Origin: Flavobacterium sp. LC2016-13
GTDB taxonomy: Bacteria > Bacteroidota > Bacteroidia > Flavobacteriales > Flavobacteriaceae
Assembly (NCBI RefSeq): GCF_009707955.1
Contig: NZ_WMDQ01000003.1
Coordinates: forward strand, 434,001-498,000
Direction: 5' to 3'
Length of the DNA stretch: 64,000 nt
The notes beneath the pieces were generated by a model. It made no database searches. It saw only the letters and a list, made by a program, of their open reading frames with translations, and was not told the DNA's origin. Made by a program: the position numbers and the translations under genes. Below, one piece after another: positions 17,063 through 26,821 of this stretch; the stretch's first letter is position 1, and every line of letters begins with the position of its first letter.

Positions 17063-17827
17063 ATGGCAGTAAATACAAAAATTGCTCTTGTTACTGGCGG
17101 TAGCAGAGGTTTAGGGAAAAATATGGCGATTGCAATTGCCAAAAAAGGAATTGACGTTATTATTACGTACAACAGTAAAAAAGAAGAAGCTGATGCTGTT
17201 GTAACAGAAATTGAAAAATTAGGTCAAAAAGCAGCTGCGCTTCAGCTAAATGTTGCTGATTCTAAATCTTTTGATGCTTTTTTCGAAGGTATTTCTTCGA
17301 CTTTAAAAGAAACTTTCAAAACTGATAAATTCGATTTTTTGGTAAACAATGCCGGAATCGGAATTCATAATTCATTTATTGGAACAACAGAAGAAGAGTT
17401 TGATCAATTGACTAATATTCAATTCAAAGGGCCATTTTTCTTAACTCAAAAAGCTTTGGCTGTAATGAATAATGGCGGAGGAATTATTAATATTTCTACC
17501 GGATTGGCAAGATTTTCATCTCCTGGTTATGCAGCTTACGCTTCTATGAAAGGTGCAATCGAAACTTTGACAAAATATCAGGCAAAAGAATTAGGCGAAA
17601 GACAGATTAAAGTAAATGTTGTAGCGCCTGGAGCTATTGAAACTGATTTTGGTGGCGGCGTTGTTCGTGATAATGAACAATTAAACAAAAATCTGGCATC
17701 AATTACAGCTTTAGGAAGAGTTGGTTTACCAGATGATATTGGCGGAGTTGTAGCTTTTTTATGTACCGAAGATGCTCGTTGGGTAAACGCACAACGTATT
17801 GAAGTTTCTGGCGGAATGAATTTATAA
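17063..17827 (+). CDS. Classical short-chain dehydrogenase/reductase
   Basis: 254-aa SDR with TGGSRGLG near the N-terminus, NNAGIGIHNSF, catalytic serine in IINISTGLARF, Y-x-x-x-K in YAAYASMKG, and the C-terminal GRVGLPDDIGGVVAFLCTED ... EVSGGMNL typical of FabG-like classical SDRs. Probably NADPH-dependent (positively charged residues after the Rossmann glycines). It ends in a strong terminator that also faces the next, convergent gene. The physiological substrate is unknown; pairing with the upstream SDR and AraC gene is suggestive only. Confidence 0.85.
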   Translation: MAVNTKIALVTGGSRGLGKNMAIAIAKKGIDVIITYNSKKEEADAVVTEIEKLGQKAAALQLNVADSKSFDAFFEGISSTLKETFKTDKFDFLVNNAGIGIHNSFIGTTEEEFDQLTNIQFKGPFFLTQKALAVMNNGGGIINISTGLARFSSPGYAAYASMKGAIETLTKYQAKELGERQIKVNVVAPGAIETDFGGGVVRDNEQLNKNLASITALGRVGLPDDIGGVVAFLCTEDARWVNAQRIEVSGGMNL

Positions 17828-17851
17828 TCTGATTTCTATTCGTAAAGAATT

Positions 17852-17889
17852 AAACCCGACAATTCAGAGACTTCTGAATTGTCGGGTTT
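17852..17889. terminator. Bidirectional hairpin terminator
   Basis: A 16-bp perfect stem (17852-17867 with 17874-17889, core ACCCGACAATTCAG) and 6-base loop are followed by GTTGTTTTT. It lies between convergent genes and can serve both. Confidence 0.85.
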
Positions 17890-17922
17890 GTTGTTTTTAA
17901 ATATATTGTGATTAGTATTTTT

Positions 17923-18435
17923 TTATCCTATTTCAATTGTTTTAATTAAGTTTCCTTCAGTATCAAAAATCAGATTATAATTTTTTCCATCTTTTTTAGT
18001 CCTTACTTCATAAGTTGTTTTGTTTTTAGCATCAACAACAGAATATGATTCTCTTGCAGTTACGACTACAGCTTTGGTTTTTGTTTTAGTTTTTGATTTC
18101 GAGCTTGGTTTCGAATTTGATTTAACCGGATAATTGGCATCAAGATAAAGTTGGGCATCTTTTGGTAATTTATCGGTTGAAATTTGCTCTTTATATAATT
18201 TTAAATTTGCATCGCTGTCATAAACGGCATAAGCCTGAGTTTTTGCTGTCGTCGTAAATTTTGCTGCAAATCTAATATCGTTTTCATTCTTACCATATTC
18301 CATCGTCCAGTATGGCTTTTTTTGAGGATATTGTTTTTCAAAAGCCAATCTTATATTCTCTGTTGGCTGCAAAATACTTTGTGCAATTAAAAAATGACAA
18401 TATAAAAAGGCGATAAATAAAAAAAAGTTTTTCAT
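17923..18435 (-). CDS. Secreted PepSY-like protein, paralogue A
   Basis: 170 aa with a signal peptide (MKNFFLFIAFLYCHFLIAQ). The body has two PepSY-like (beta-lactamase-inhibitor-like) segments: FEKQYPQKKPYWTMEYG, which recurs in its neighbour as FEKEYPNKIPVWSLEYV, and a C-terminal TTYEVRTKKDGKNYNLIFD. Between them is a Ser/Lys/Thr-rich linker (about residues 106-122, KSNSKPSSKSKTKTKTK). It is adjacent to the paralogue at 18608-19081 in the same orientation, next to a LytS/LytTR two-component pair. The role is unknown; PepSY-like proteins are thought to bind or restrain periplasmic partners. Confidence 0.72.
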   Translation of the reverse strand: MKNFFLFIAFLYCHFLIAQSILQPTENIRLAFEKQYPQKKPYWTMEYGKNENDIRFAAKFTTTAKTQAYAVYDSDANLKLYKEQISTDKLPKDAQLYLDANYPVKSNSKPSSKSKTKTKTKAVVVTARESYSVVDAKNKTTYEVRTKKDGKNYNLIFDTEGNLIKTIEIG

Positions 18436-18535
18436 TATAATATTTTATTAATTAAATAACCAGCTTTAAGGTAGTAAAATTACTACATTTATTTAAGAAA
18501 TAAAATAATGTTTAGAATATTTTCTATAAAAAACA

Positions 18536-18567
18536 AAACCCGATAAGTTTAAAAACTTATCGGGTTT
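18536..18567 (-). terminator. Hairpin terminator between PepSY-like genes
   Basis: Inverted arms around ACCCGATAAGTTT and AAACTTATCGGGT form a near-perfect hairpin of 13-15 bp. On the minus strand it is followed by a T-rich tract (complement of 18527-18535), so it terminates the 19081-to-18608 gene. Confidence 0.8.
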
Positions 18568-18607
18568 GCCCTTTTTAAATATAATTGAATTAGTAAGCAA
18601 TCTTAAT

Positions 18608-19081
18608 TTAATCTTTCTGGATTATGACATCAAAACCTCCGTTTTTATCAAAAACAACATCATAAAATGCTCCATTTTTTTCTATTCCAACTTCATAAGT
18701 TGTTTTGTTTTTATCATCTGTCACTACTGCTATTTCGTGAACATTTTTTGCGGGATAATTCTTTTTAAGATAGGCCTGCGCTTTTGGCGGAAGCTGACTT
18801 AACGGAATCTGTAATTCGTATGCTTTTAAAAGTCCTAAATTATCATAAACTGCTAATGCCTTTGTTGTTGGATTTGCATTGTATTTTGCTTCATAACGAA
18901 TTTCATCATTATCATCTCCCACATATTCTAAAGACCAAACCGGTATTTTATTAGGATATTCTTTTTCAAAAGCAAACCTGACCTTTTCCGGCGGCGTAAC
19001 TTTTTCAGTAGAATTTACATTATTTTGAGCCATTAAAAAACTACTGAAAGAACAAATAAAAGCAAAAATTATGTTTTTCAT
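18608..19081 (-). CDS. Secreted PepSY-like protein, paralogue B
   Basis: 157 aa with a signal peptide (MKNIIFAFICSFSSFLMAQ). It is collinear with its downstream paralogue: VRFAFEKEYPNKIPVWSLEY, then ALAVYDNLGLLKAYELQI, LPPKAQAYLKKNYPAK and TTYEVGIEKNGAFYDVVFD. It lacks the Ser/Lys-rich linker. The two are a tandem duplication separated by a terminator, so they can be expressed separately. Location is periplasm or outside; function unknown. Confidence 0.72.
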   Translation of the reverse strand: MKNIIFAFICSFSSFLMAQNNVNSTEKVTPPEKVRFAFEKEYPNKIPVWSLEYVGDDNDEIRYEAKYNANPTTKALAVYDNLGLLKAYELQIPLSQLPPKAQAYLKKNYPAKNVHEIAVVTDDKNKTTYEVGIEKNGAFYDVVFDKNGGFDVIIQKD

Positions 19082-19169
19082 GATTTCAAGTTTTAAATTA
19101 CACTTCTAAAAATAAGTACTAAAACTACTACTTTTAAATGAATTTAAAATGAATTTTTATAAAATTTCT

Positions 19170-19868
19170 TTATTTTTTTAATCGATCGAATAATTCCCTT
19201 TTATAGGTTATTCCAATTGGTAATCTTTCTTTTTTTATGATGACAAAATCTTTTTCAACCTCTTCTATTTTATCAACTGCGATGATATAAGATTTATGAA
19301 TTCGCATAAATTTTTTCTCCGGAAGGCACTTTTCTAATTCTGTTGTTGTTATCGATGCCAAATAAGTTCTTTTGATGGTATGCAATTTCACATAATTACC
19401 AAAACTCTGCGCAAACAAAAGCTGATCTAATTCAATATCAATAAAATAACCATCAACTTTTACGCTTACTGAATTAACGGCAACTTCTTCTTCTTTGATT
19501 TTTACATTTTCTGTTCCAAAAAAACGATCAATTGCTTTTAAAAATCTTGGAAAAGAAATTGGTTTTAAGAGATAATCAATAACGCCGTAATCATAACTTT
19601 CCAGTGCAAATTCAGAATAAGCGGTTGTTAAAATAGTTTTAGGATGTATTGGAATAATCTTCAATAATTCCATACCTGAAATCTCGGGCATATTAATATC
19701 CAGAAACATCAAATCGACTTTGTTTTCACGAAGATAATCCATTGCTTCAATACCATTATATCCCTGAAAAACAAGTTCTAATTGCGGATTTTGTTTGATA
19801 TAGTTTGCTAACACATAATGCGCTGCTGGTTCATCATCTACAATAATGCATTTTTTGGATTCTCTCAT
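19170..19868 (-). CDS. LytTR-family response regulator
   Basis: 232-aa two-component response regulator. The receiver domain has the acidic pair D11-D12, phosphoacceptor D57 (MFLDINMPEISG), T in LTTAYSE and K in YLLKPISFP. The LytTR DNA-binding domain spans about residues 135-232 (LLFAQSFGNYVKLHT, KKFMRIHKSYIIAVDKI). Its ATG overlaps the stop of the sensor kinase gene by 4 bases, so the pair is co-translated. It lies divergent to a TolC-RND-MFP efflux operon, the most likely target (inference). Confidence 0.92.
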   Translation of the reverse strand: MRESKKCIIVDDEPAAHYVLANYIKQNPQLELVFQGYNGIEAMDYLRENKVDLMFLDINMPEISGMELLKIIPIHPKTILTTAYSEFALESYDYGVIDYLLKPISFPRFLKAIDRFFGTENVKIKEEEVAVNSVSVKVDGYFIDIELDQLLFAQSFGNYVKLHTIKRTYLASITTTELEKCLPEKKFMRIHKSYIIAVDKIEEVEKDFVIIKKERLPIGITYKRELFDRLKK

Positions 19869-20905
19869 TCAACAAACTTTTTCAGTTGTAATTTTAAATC
19901 TACGATGTAAGTATTTTTATCTTCCTGAATATTCAATTTATAGTCTTTTCCATAAATCAGGTTCAAACGTTCAATGGTATTTTTCAAACCAATTTTAGTC
20001 GAAACAACATCGGTTTTTTTATTCGGAATTGAATTTACAACATGTAAATGCAGTAAACCGTTTTCGACAGTAACAATGATTCGCACAAAACACTTTTCGA
20101 TAGCACAGGTTCCGTGTTTAAAAGCATTTTCTATAAAGGCAATTAATAACATTGGCGAAACTTTATAAGCGTTTTCATTATCAATTTTACAATCGTATGT
20201 AATTTCACAACGATACGCCACACGTTCTTTTTCAAGCTGAACATAACTGTTTATAAACTCCAGTTCATCTTCTAAAGATACACATTGTTTGTTATTACTT
20301 TCAAGCTGGTAACGCATAAGTTGCGATACTTTCATAATTAAATCCGGCGTTCTGTCCGGAAATTCTAAACTAATGCCGTAAAGTGTATTGAAAGTATTAA
20401 ATAAAAAATGCGGGTTCAATTGTCCTTTTAATGCATTGAGCTGCATTTGGTTAAACAACAATGTTTCATCGGTTTGTTTTCTGTGAATTCTATAGAATTT
20501 AAAAACAATAATCGGGCTCAAAATACAAACCAAAGTTCCTAAAACACTTGCCATTTGGTAGATATAACTTCGCTGATGTGAGTTTTGATACAAACGACAA
20601 CTGCTAAATATATCGAGCATTGTAATTTCATATAAAATGACAGAAAATACAAAAACTCCAAAAAGTGTCAAAAATATATAGGTTAACGGACGTCTGGTTT
20701 TAAATAATATAGGTAATAGAAAAAAACGATTAAACTGGGCGTGCATGTACAGGATGAAGTAGAAAAAAATCCCCATTAATATGGAAATAAAAGAACTAAA
20801 CAACATCCAGTCATTTTTTAAAGTATAAATCGTAAAGGAGAAGGCAACAACGGCAATTTCCTGCCACCATTTGTTATCCAATATGTTATCAAATTTTTTA
20901 GTCAT
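19865..20905 (-). CDS. LytS-family sensor histidine kinase
   Basis: 346-aa membrane sensor with about four hydrophobic helices (residues about 15-35, 37-55, 74-97 and 118-137), then the His_kinase domain with phospho-accepting H166 in LNPHFLFNTFNTL, and an HATPase with N-box LLIAFIENAFKHG and G-box KIGLKNTIERL. There is no large extracytoplasmic domain, so the stimulus is probably sensed in or at the membrane. It is co-transcribed with the LytTR regulator and divergent from the efflux operon 163 bases away. Confidence 0.9.
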   Translation of the reverse strand: MTKKFDNILDNKWWQEIAVVAFSFTIYTLKNDWMLFSSFISILMGIFFYFILYMHAQFNRFFLLPILFKTRRPLTYIFLTLFGVFVFSVILYEITMLDIFSSCRLYQNSHQRSYIYQMASVLGTLVCILSPIIVFKFYRIHRKQTDETLLFNQMQLNALKGQLNPHFLFNTFNTLYGISLEFPDRTPDLIMKVSQLMRYQLESNNKQCVSLEDELEFINSYVQLEKERVAYRCEITYDCKIDNENAYKVSPMLLIAFIENAFKHGTCAIEKCFVRIIVTVENGLLHLHVVNSIPNKKTDVVSTKIGLKNTIERLNLIYGKDYKLNIQEDKNTYIVDLKLQLKKFVE

Positions 20906-21035
20906 TTTTTAAACTTAAATAGTTTACAAATTAACCACAAATTTTTAGTTTTTATTTCCATTTTATGACAAATTGAATTCGTCATTTTTGATTGTATTAC
21001 ATCATTTAAGATGACTTTTATCAGCTAAAGAGAAA

Positions 21036-21043
21036 TAATTTTG
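21036..21043 (+). promoter_or_regulatory. Probable -7 box of the TolC-RND-MFP operon
   Basis: TAATTTTG matches TAnnTTTG 25 bases before the ATG at 21069. The -33 position is not a match, which would fit a promoter needing an activator such as the divergent LytTR regulator. Confidence 0.5.
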
Positions 21044-21068
21044 TGCTATAATTTCACACTTTGAGTTT

Positions 21069-22451
21069 ATGTATTTCAAAAAAATTACTTTATTATTTTT
21101 CTTGATTTTTGCCTCAATCGGTTATTCACAAACCTTGTCTTTAAAAGAAGCTATAAAAACAGGTCTTGAAAACTACGGTTCTATAAGAGCAAAAGCCAAC
21201 TACACCAATGCTTCGCGAGAAACGCTTAAACAGTCTCGTCGCGATTATTTACCCAATCTTAATTTATCGGCTCAACAAGATTACGGAACCATTAATGGGC
21301 AAAACGGTGCTTTATATGGTTTTAATGGTTTAGGAACTGCTTCTTCCGGACCTGCACTTCCGAATCAAAACTGGAATTCTGCTTTTGGAGCGCTTTATTT
21401 AGTCAACATGAACTGGGATTTTTTCACTTTTGGAAAAACAAAGGAAAGAATCAATTTGGCTAAAATTGATGTTCAGAGCAAAGAAGTCGATTTGAAACAG
21501 GAAATGTTTCAACAGCAAATTAAAATTTCTGCCGCTTATCTTAATTTATTGGCTAGCCAGAGATTACTGATTTCGCAACAAAAGAATTTAAGCCGCGCCG
21601 AAGTTTTTAAAAGGACAGCCGTAGCCCGTGTGAAGAACGGATTATTGGCCGGAGTAGATTCAACCTTGGCTACAGCCGAAGTTTCTAAGGCTAAAATTGA
21701 TTTGAATCAGGCGAGAAATTTCGTCAAGGAACAAAACAATAAACTGGTTGATTTGATGGGCGTTGCTCCACAGGATTTTGTTACGGATACTTTATTCGTA
21801 AATCAAATTCCAAAAGAACTTTTAACCGGAATTGCTTCAGATAGTTTACATCCGTTATTACAATTATACAAAACGAGAATTGATTACAGCAATCAGCAAG
21901 TTAAATTATACAAACGCTTTTATTATCCAACAATGACTGCTTTTGGCGTTTTGCAAACGCGTGCTTCAGGATTTAATTCTGATTACGGTACAGATCAAAA
22001 TTCATTTAGCAGAAATTACTGGGACGGCGTAAATCCGGATCGTACCAACTATTTGGTGGGAATTGGAATTAGCTGGAATTTGACTACTCCGTTTAGAATG
22101 AGTAAACAAGTAAGCGCTCAAAAGTACGTTTCTCAAGGTTTACAGGAAGAATACAATCAGGCTGACAGAGCATTAAAATCTCAATTAGCATTAGCTGATG
22201 ACAAAATAAAAATTACTTTAGACAATTTTGCCGAAGCTCCAATTCAGGTGAATGCAGCGCAACAGGCTTATTTGCAAAAATCGACTTTATACAAAAACGG
22301 CTTAACAACTTTGACAGACATAACGCAAACTTTATACACACTTAACCGTGCAGAAATTGACCGCGATATTGTCAATAATAATGTTTGGCAATCGTATTTG
22401 CTAAAAGTGGCTGCAACTGGCAATTTTGACTTATTTATAAATGAATTTTAA
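21069..22451 (+). CDS. TolC-family outer-membrane efflux channel
   Basis: 460 aa with signal peptide (MYFKKITLLFFLIFASIGYS) and the TolC/OEP architecture of two repeats: LSLKEAIKTGLENYGSIRA at the start of the first helical domain, and the conserved TAEVSKAKIDLNQARNFVKE and later ALKSQLALADDKIKITL helices. It forms the outer-membrane/periplasmic duct of the tripartite pump encoded by the next two genes (10 bases, then an 11-base overlap). The order channel-pump-adaptor is less common than adaptor-pump-channel. Substrate unknown. Confidence 0.9.
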   Translation: MYFKKITLLFFLIFASIGYSQTLSLKEAIKTGLENYGSIRAKANYTNASRETLKQSRRDYLPNLNLSAQQDYGTINGQNGALYGFNGLGTASSGPALPNQNWNSAFGALYLVNMNWDFFTFGKTKERINLAKIDVQSKEVDLKQEMFQQQIKISAAYLNLLASQRLLISQQKNLSRAEVFKRTAVARVKNGLLAGVDSTLATAEVSKAKIDLNQARNFVKEQNNKLVDLMGVAPQDFVTDTLFVNQIPKELLTGIASDSLHPLLQLYKTRIDYSNQQVKLYKRFYYPTMTAFGVLQTRASGFNSDYGTDQNSFSRNYWDGVNPDRTNYLVGIGISWNLTTPFRMSKQVSAQKYVSQGLQEEYNQADRALKSQLALADDKIKITLDNFAEAPIQVNAAQQAYLQKSTLYKNGLTTLTDITQTLYTLNRAEIDRDIVNNNVWQSYLLKVAATGNFDLFINEF

Positions 22452-22461
22452 TTAGATCCCA

Positions 22462-25400
22462 ATGAATTTAATACGTTTTGCACTCCGCAAACCCATCTCC
22501 ATATTAGTATTGGTTGCGGGTCTATTTTTCTTCGGAATTGGTGCCATCAAGGACATTAAGGTAGATATTTTACCAAAAATGAACTTACCGGTTATCTATA
22601 TTGCGCATCCGTTTGGAGGTTATACGCCAGACCAGATGGAAGCTTATTTTGCTAAGACTTATGTCAACATTTTACCTTTTGCCAATGGTGTAAAATCGGT
22701 AGAAACCAAAAATATTCAAGGGTTAATGATCATGAAATTAACCTATTATGAAAACACAAATATGGCGCAGGCTGCAGCCGAATTAAGTTCACTTTCGAAC
22801 AGGATTCAGGCGGCATTTCCTCCGGGAACCCAGCCTCCGTTTATCATTCGTTTTGATGCATCTTCTCTTCCAATCGGACAATTGGTTTTGAGTAGTAAAA
22901 TCAGATCAAATAACGAATTACAGGATTTAGCCAACGTTTATGTTCGTGCTTCGTTTACTTCAATTCCCGGTTTATTATCTCCGGCACCTTTCGGCGGAAG
23001 CCCAAGAACTATTGAGGTTAACGTAGATCCTGATTTATTGCGTTCGCACAATATGACACCGGATCAGGTTGTTGAGGCAATTCGTATCAACAACCAAACG
23101 GCTCCATCAGGAAATGTTAGAATGGGCGATATAAACTACATTACACCAACTAATAATACGATTAAAGAAGTTAAAGATTTTGAGAATATTCCGTTATTTA
23201 AAGGAAGTGTTCAAAACTTAAAACTTGGTGATGTTGCTACTGTAAAAGATGGTGCAGATATTACTGCCGGTTATGCTTTGGTAAACGGAAAACGTTCTGT
23301 TTATATTAGTATTGCAAAAGCCGGAGATGCATCGACTTGGGATGTGGTTCAGAAATTAAAAGCTGAATTACCTAAAATTCAAAGTACACTTCCTGAAGAT
23401 GTAAAATTATCTTATGAATTTGACCAGTCTGTTTATGTAATTAATTCGGTTAAAAGTTTAATTACTGAGGGAATTATTGGTGCGGTTTTAACGGGATTAA
23501 TGGTTTTACTTTTCCTTGGAGACAGACGTGCAGCATTAATTGTAATCTTAACTATTCCGATTTCGATTATTTCAGGAGTTTTATTTCTGAAATTATTCGG
23601 ACAAACGATCAACTTAATGTCTCTTTCAGGATTAGCTCTTGCAATTGGTATTTTGGTGGATGAAAGTACGGTTACGATCGAAAATATTCACCAGCATCTT
23701 GATATGGGAAAACCCAAGGCGCTCGCCATTTGGGATGCGTGTCAGGAAATTGCTTTGCCAAAATTATTGATCTTACTTTGTATACTTGCCGTTTTTGCTC
23801 CCGCATTTACGATGGTTGGTATTCCCGGAGCGTTGTTTTTGCCTTTGGCTTTAGCAATTGGGTTCTCGATGGTAATTTCATTTTTACTTTCTCAGACTTT
23901 TGTGCCTGTAATGGCAAACTGGTTAATGAAAGGACATGAAAAACACGAACATGCACCAAATATTACAGATGATGAAGCAGAGTTTGAAGCTTGCGGTTTA
24001 ACGCCTGAATCTGAAAAACACCTGATCACGCAGAAAAAAGCATACGTAGAAAAAGATGATACAGACAGTAACGGAAAAATTGGCGCTTTCGAGCGATTCA
24101 GAATCCGTTTTATGAGAACTTTAGATCGTTTATTCCCTTATAAAAAAATAACAGCTTTAGTTTATCTTATCGGAATTACAATTCTTGCCGTGGTGTTTAT
24201 ATCATTTATTGGAAAAGATGTTTTTCCTAAAGTAAATTCAAGTCAGTTTCAATTAAGAATGCGTGCTCCTGATGGAACCCGTTTAGAACGAACTGAAGAA
24301 AAAGCGGTTATTGTTTTAAAAGAATTACAAAAAATGGTTGGTAAGGAACATATCGGAATTTCGTCTGTATATGTTGGTCAACACCCGTCGTTGTTCTCGA
24401 TTAACCCGATTTATTTGTTCATGGCAGGTTCTCATGAAGCTGTTTTCCAGGTGAGTTTAAAAGAATATCACGTGGATATGGATGACTTTAAAGATGACTT
24501 TAGAGCCCGAATTAAAAAGGTTTTACCAGACGTTAAACTTTCTTTTGAGCCAATCGAACTTACTGATAAAGTGTTGAGCCAGGGTTCTCCTACTCCAATT
24601 GAAGTTCGTATTGCCGGAAAAGACAAAAAACGAAATGAATTATACGCCAATCAAATTGTAGAGAAATTAAAGAAATTCTCTTATTTCAGAGACGTACAAA
24701 TTGGTCAGCCAATTCATTATCCTGCAATGAATATTGATATTGACAGAACCCGTGCTGCTGAATTGGGCGTTGATATGAATGATATTTCGAGATCGCTTGT
24801 AGCTTCGACTTCATCTTCAAGATATACAGAGAAAAATACCTGGGTCGATGAAAGAGCCGGATTATCATACAACGTTCAGGTACAAGTGCCTTTGAACAAA
24901 ATGAAAAGCAAAACAGATATTGGAGAAATTCCGGTATTAAAAAATTCGCTTCGTCCTGTTTTAAGTGATGTTGCCAAAATTACACCCGGATATGTAAGTG
25001 GTGAAAATGACAATTTAGGGGCTATGCCATACATTACCGTTACAGCCAATATTAGCCAGGTCGATTTGGGCACGGCAGTAAAAGATGTTGATGCAACAAT
25101 TAATTCATTGGGAGAATTACCACGTGGTTTGTTTATATCTCCAATTGGTTTAAGTAAAGTATTGAGCGAAACATTAAGTAGTTTACAGGTTGGATTATTG
25201 GTTGCCATCTTCGTAATCTTCTTAATGTTAGCCGCTAATTTTCAATCGTTCAAGGTTTCGCTGGTAATTTTAACAACGGTTCCTGCGGTAGTTTTAGGAG
25301 CGTTATTAATGCTTACGATTACAGGATCAACATTAAACTTACAATCGTATATGGGAATCATTATGTCGGTTGGGGTTTCGATTGCAAATGCCGTTTTACT

Positions 25401-25746
25401 GGTCACAAATGCGGAACAATTACGAAAAATAAATGGCAATGCGCTAGAGTCTGCGCGTGAAGCTGCGGCGTTACGTCTTCGTCCGATTATCATGACTTCG
25501 GTTGCGATGATTGCCGGAATGTTGCCAATGGCAATTGGTCACGGCGAAGGTGGCGATCAGGTTTCTCCGTTGGGTAGAGCCGTAATTGGTGGATTATTAT
25601 TTTCGACTTTTGCCGTATTACTAATCCTGCCACTTATCTTTGCATGGGCTCAGGAACATACCACAACACAATCTATTTCTTTAGATCCTGAAGACGAAGA
25701 AAGCATCCATTATATCTCATCATTAAAATCAGAAAATGAAAAATAA
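22462..25746 (+). CDS. RND efflux pump, inner-membrane permease (divergent proton-relay residues)
   Basis: 1094-aa RND permease with 12 transmembrane helices and two large periplasmic loops. In TM4 the usual Asp-Asp pair reads D400-E401 (ILVDESTVTIENIH). In TM10 the lysine of the AcrB motif GLSAKNAIL is replaced (GVSIANAVLLV, about residue 968). A charged insert of roughly 55 residues in the central cytoplasmic loop (about 495-550, EKHEHAPNITDDEAEFEACG) makes it longer than AcrB. These traits suggest a separate RND subfamily from the second pump in this window. Co-transcribed with its TolC partner and adaptor. Confidence 0.9.
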   Translation: MNLIRFALRKPISILVLVAGLFFFGIGAIKDIKVDILPKMNLPVIYIAHPFGGYTPDQMEAYFAKTYVNILPFANGVKSVETKNIQGLMIMKLTYYENTNMAQAAAELSSLSNRIQAAFPPGTQPPFIIRFDASSLPIGQLVLSSKIRSNNELQDLANVYVRASFTSIPGLLSPAPFGGSPRTIEVNVDPDLLRSHNMTPDQVVEAIRINNQTAPSGNVRMGDINYITPTNNTIKEVKDFENIPLFKGSVQNLKLGDVATVKDGADITAGYALVNGKRSVYISIAKAGDASTWDVVQKLKAELPKIQSTLPEDVKLSYEFDQSVYVINSVKSLITEGIIGAVLTGLMVLLFLGDRRAALIVILTIPISIISGVLFLKLFGQTINLMSLSGLALAIGILVDESTVTIENIHQHLDMGKPKALAIWDACQEIALPKLLILLCILAVFAPAFTMVGIPGALFLPLALAIGFSMVISFLLSQTFVPVMANWLMKGHEKHEHAPNITDDEAEFEACGLTPESEKHLITQKKAYVEKDDTDSNGKIGAFERFRIRFMRTLDRLFPYKKITALVYLIGITILAVVFISFIGKDVFPKVNSSQFQLRMRAPDGTRLERTEEKAVIVLKELQKMVGKEHIGISSVYVGQHPSLFSINPIYLFMAGSHEAVFQVSLKEYHVDMDDFKDDFRARIKKVLPDVKLSFEPIELTDKVLSQGSPTPIEVRIAGKDKKRNELYANQIVEKLKKFSYFRDVQIGQPIHYPAMNIDIDRTRAAELGVDMNDISRSLVASTSSSRYTEKNTWVDERAGLSYNVQVQVPLNKMKSKTDIGEIPVLKNSLRPVLSDVAKITPGYVSGENDNLGAMPYITVTANISQVDLGTAVKDVDATINSLGELPRGLFISPIGLSKVLSETLSSLQVGLLVAIFVIFLMLAANFQSFKVSLVILTTVPAVVLGALLMLTITGSTLNLQSYMGIIMSVGVSIANAVLLVTNAEQLRKINGNALESAREAAALRLRPIIMTSVAMIAGMLPMAIGHGEGGDQVSPLGRAVIGGLLFSTFAVLLILPLIFAWAQEHTTTQSISLDPEDEESIHYISSLKSENEK

Positions 25747-26821
25747 AATTATACAATCGATCGCGTTACTTTTTGTAGCGGTATTTTTCCTTAACAGTTG
25801 TAATTCTAAAAAAGAAGAACCTGTTACGGCAGAATTAGAACCTAAAACTGAAACTTTTCTTTTAGAGAAAGAAAAACTAACGACAGAATTGCGTTTACCG
25901 GCAGAATTAACTGGTTTTCAACAAGTAGATTTATACGCTAAAGTAAGCAGTTTCGTAAAAGTTTTAAAAGTAGATATTGGTTCTAAGGTAACTAAAGGAC
26001 AACTTTTAATTGTATTGGAAGCGCCTGAAATCAGTTCTCAATTGGCTGCTGCCGAATCCAGATTAAAATCGATGGAAGCTATTTATGCAACAAGCAAAAG
26101 CACTTACAACCGTTTGTATGAAACCAGCAAAGTAGAAGGAACAATTTCTAAAAATGATTTAGAAATGGCAAGCGGAAAGAAAAACTCAGATTACGCACAA
26201 TATCAGGCGGCGGTTGCTGGTCATAAAGAAGTTTCGATTATGAGAGGATATCTTGAAATTCGTGCTCCGTTTGACGGAATTGTAGCGGCAAGAAACGTGA
26301 ATTTAGGAACGTTTGTTGGTCCTGCAGGAAAAGGTTCTGATTTGCCTTTATTAACGATTCAGCAACAAAACAAATTGCGTTTAGCGGTTTCTGTTCCTGA
26401 ATTGTACACAGGATATTTGCATAATGGCGATGAAATGAGTTTTAATGTAAAATCATTACCTGATACTTTTAAAGCTAAAATTACAAGAATGTCAGGCGCT
26501 TTAGATTTGAAATTAAGATCTGAAAGAGTCGAAATGGATGTGCAAAACAAAGGGAATTTATTGCCTGGAATGGTAGCTGAAGTTTTATTACCGCTTAACG
26601 CAAAAGACAGCACTTTTGTAATCCCAAAATCTGCACTTGTAAGCTCAGCTGAAGGTACTTTTGTAATTAAAGTTGTAAATCATAAAGCTACAAGAGTTGA
26701 CGTTAAAAAAGGAAGAGAAATCGACGATAAAGTAGAAATCTTTGGCGATTTGAACCTGAAAGATAAACTGGTAAAAATTGCCAGTGAAGAAACTAAGGAA
26801 GGCGATATCATAAACGAATAA
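25736..26821 (+). CDS. RND efflux periplasmic adaptor (MFP) lipoprotein
   Basis: 361 aa with a lipoprotein signal (hydrophobic IALLFVAVFFLNSC, Cys at about 22). It has membrane-fusion-protein blocks: the lipoyl half-motifs VDLYAKVSSFVKVLKVDIGSK and YLEIRAPFDGIVAARNVNLG flank an alpha-hairpin (about 85-150), followed by the beta-barrel and membrane-proximal domain. Its start overlaps the permease stop by 11 bases. It links the permease to the TolC channel and ends with a strong terminator. Confidence 0.9.
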   Translation: MKNKIIQSIALLFVAVFFLNSCNSKKEEPVTAELEPKTETFLLEKEKLTTELRLPAELTGFQQVDLYAKVSSFVKVLKVDIGSKVTKGQLLIVLEAPEISSQLAAAESRLKSMEAIYATSKSTYNRLYETSKVEGTISKNDLEMASGKKNSDYAQYQAAVAGHKEVSIMRGYLEIRAPFDGIVAARNVNLGTFVGPAGKGSDLPLLTIQQQNKLRLAVSVPELYTGYLHNGDEMSFNVKSLPDTFKAKITRMSGALDLKLRSERVEMDVQNKGNLLPGMVAEVLLPLNAKDSTFVIPKSALVSSAEGTFVIKVVNHKATRVDVKKGREIDDKVEIFGDLNLKDKLVKIASEETKEGDIINE

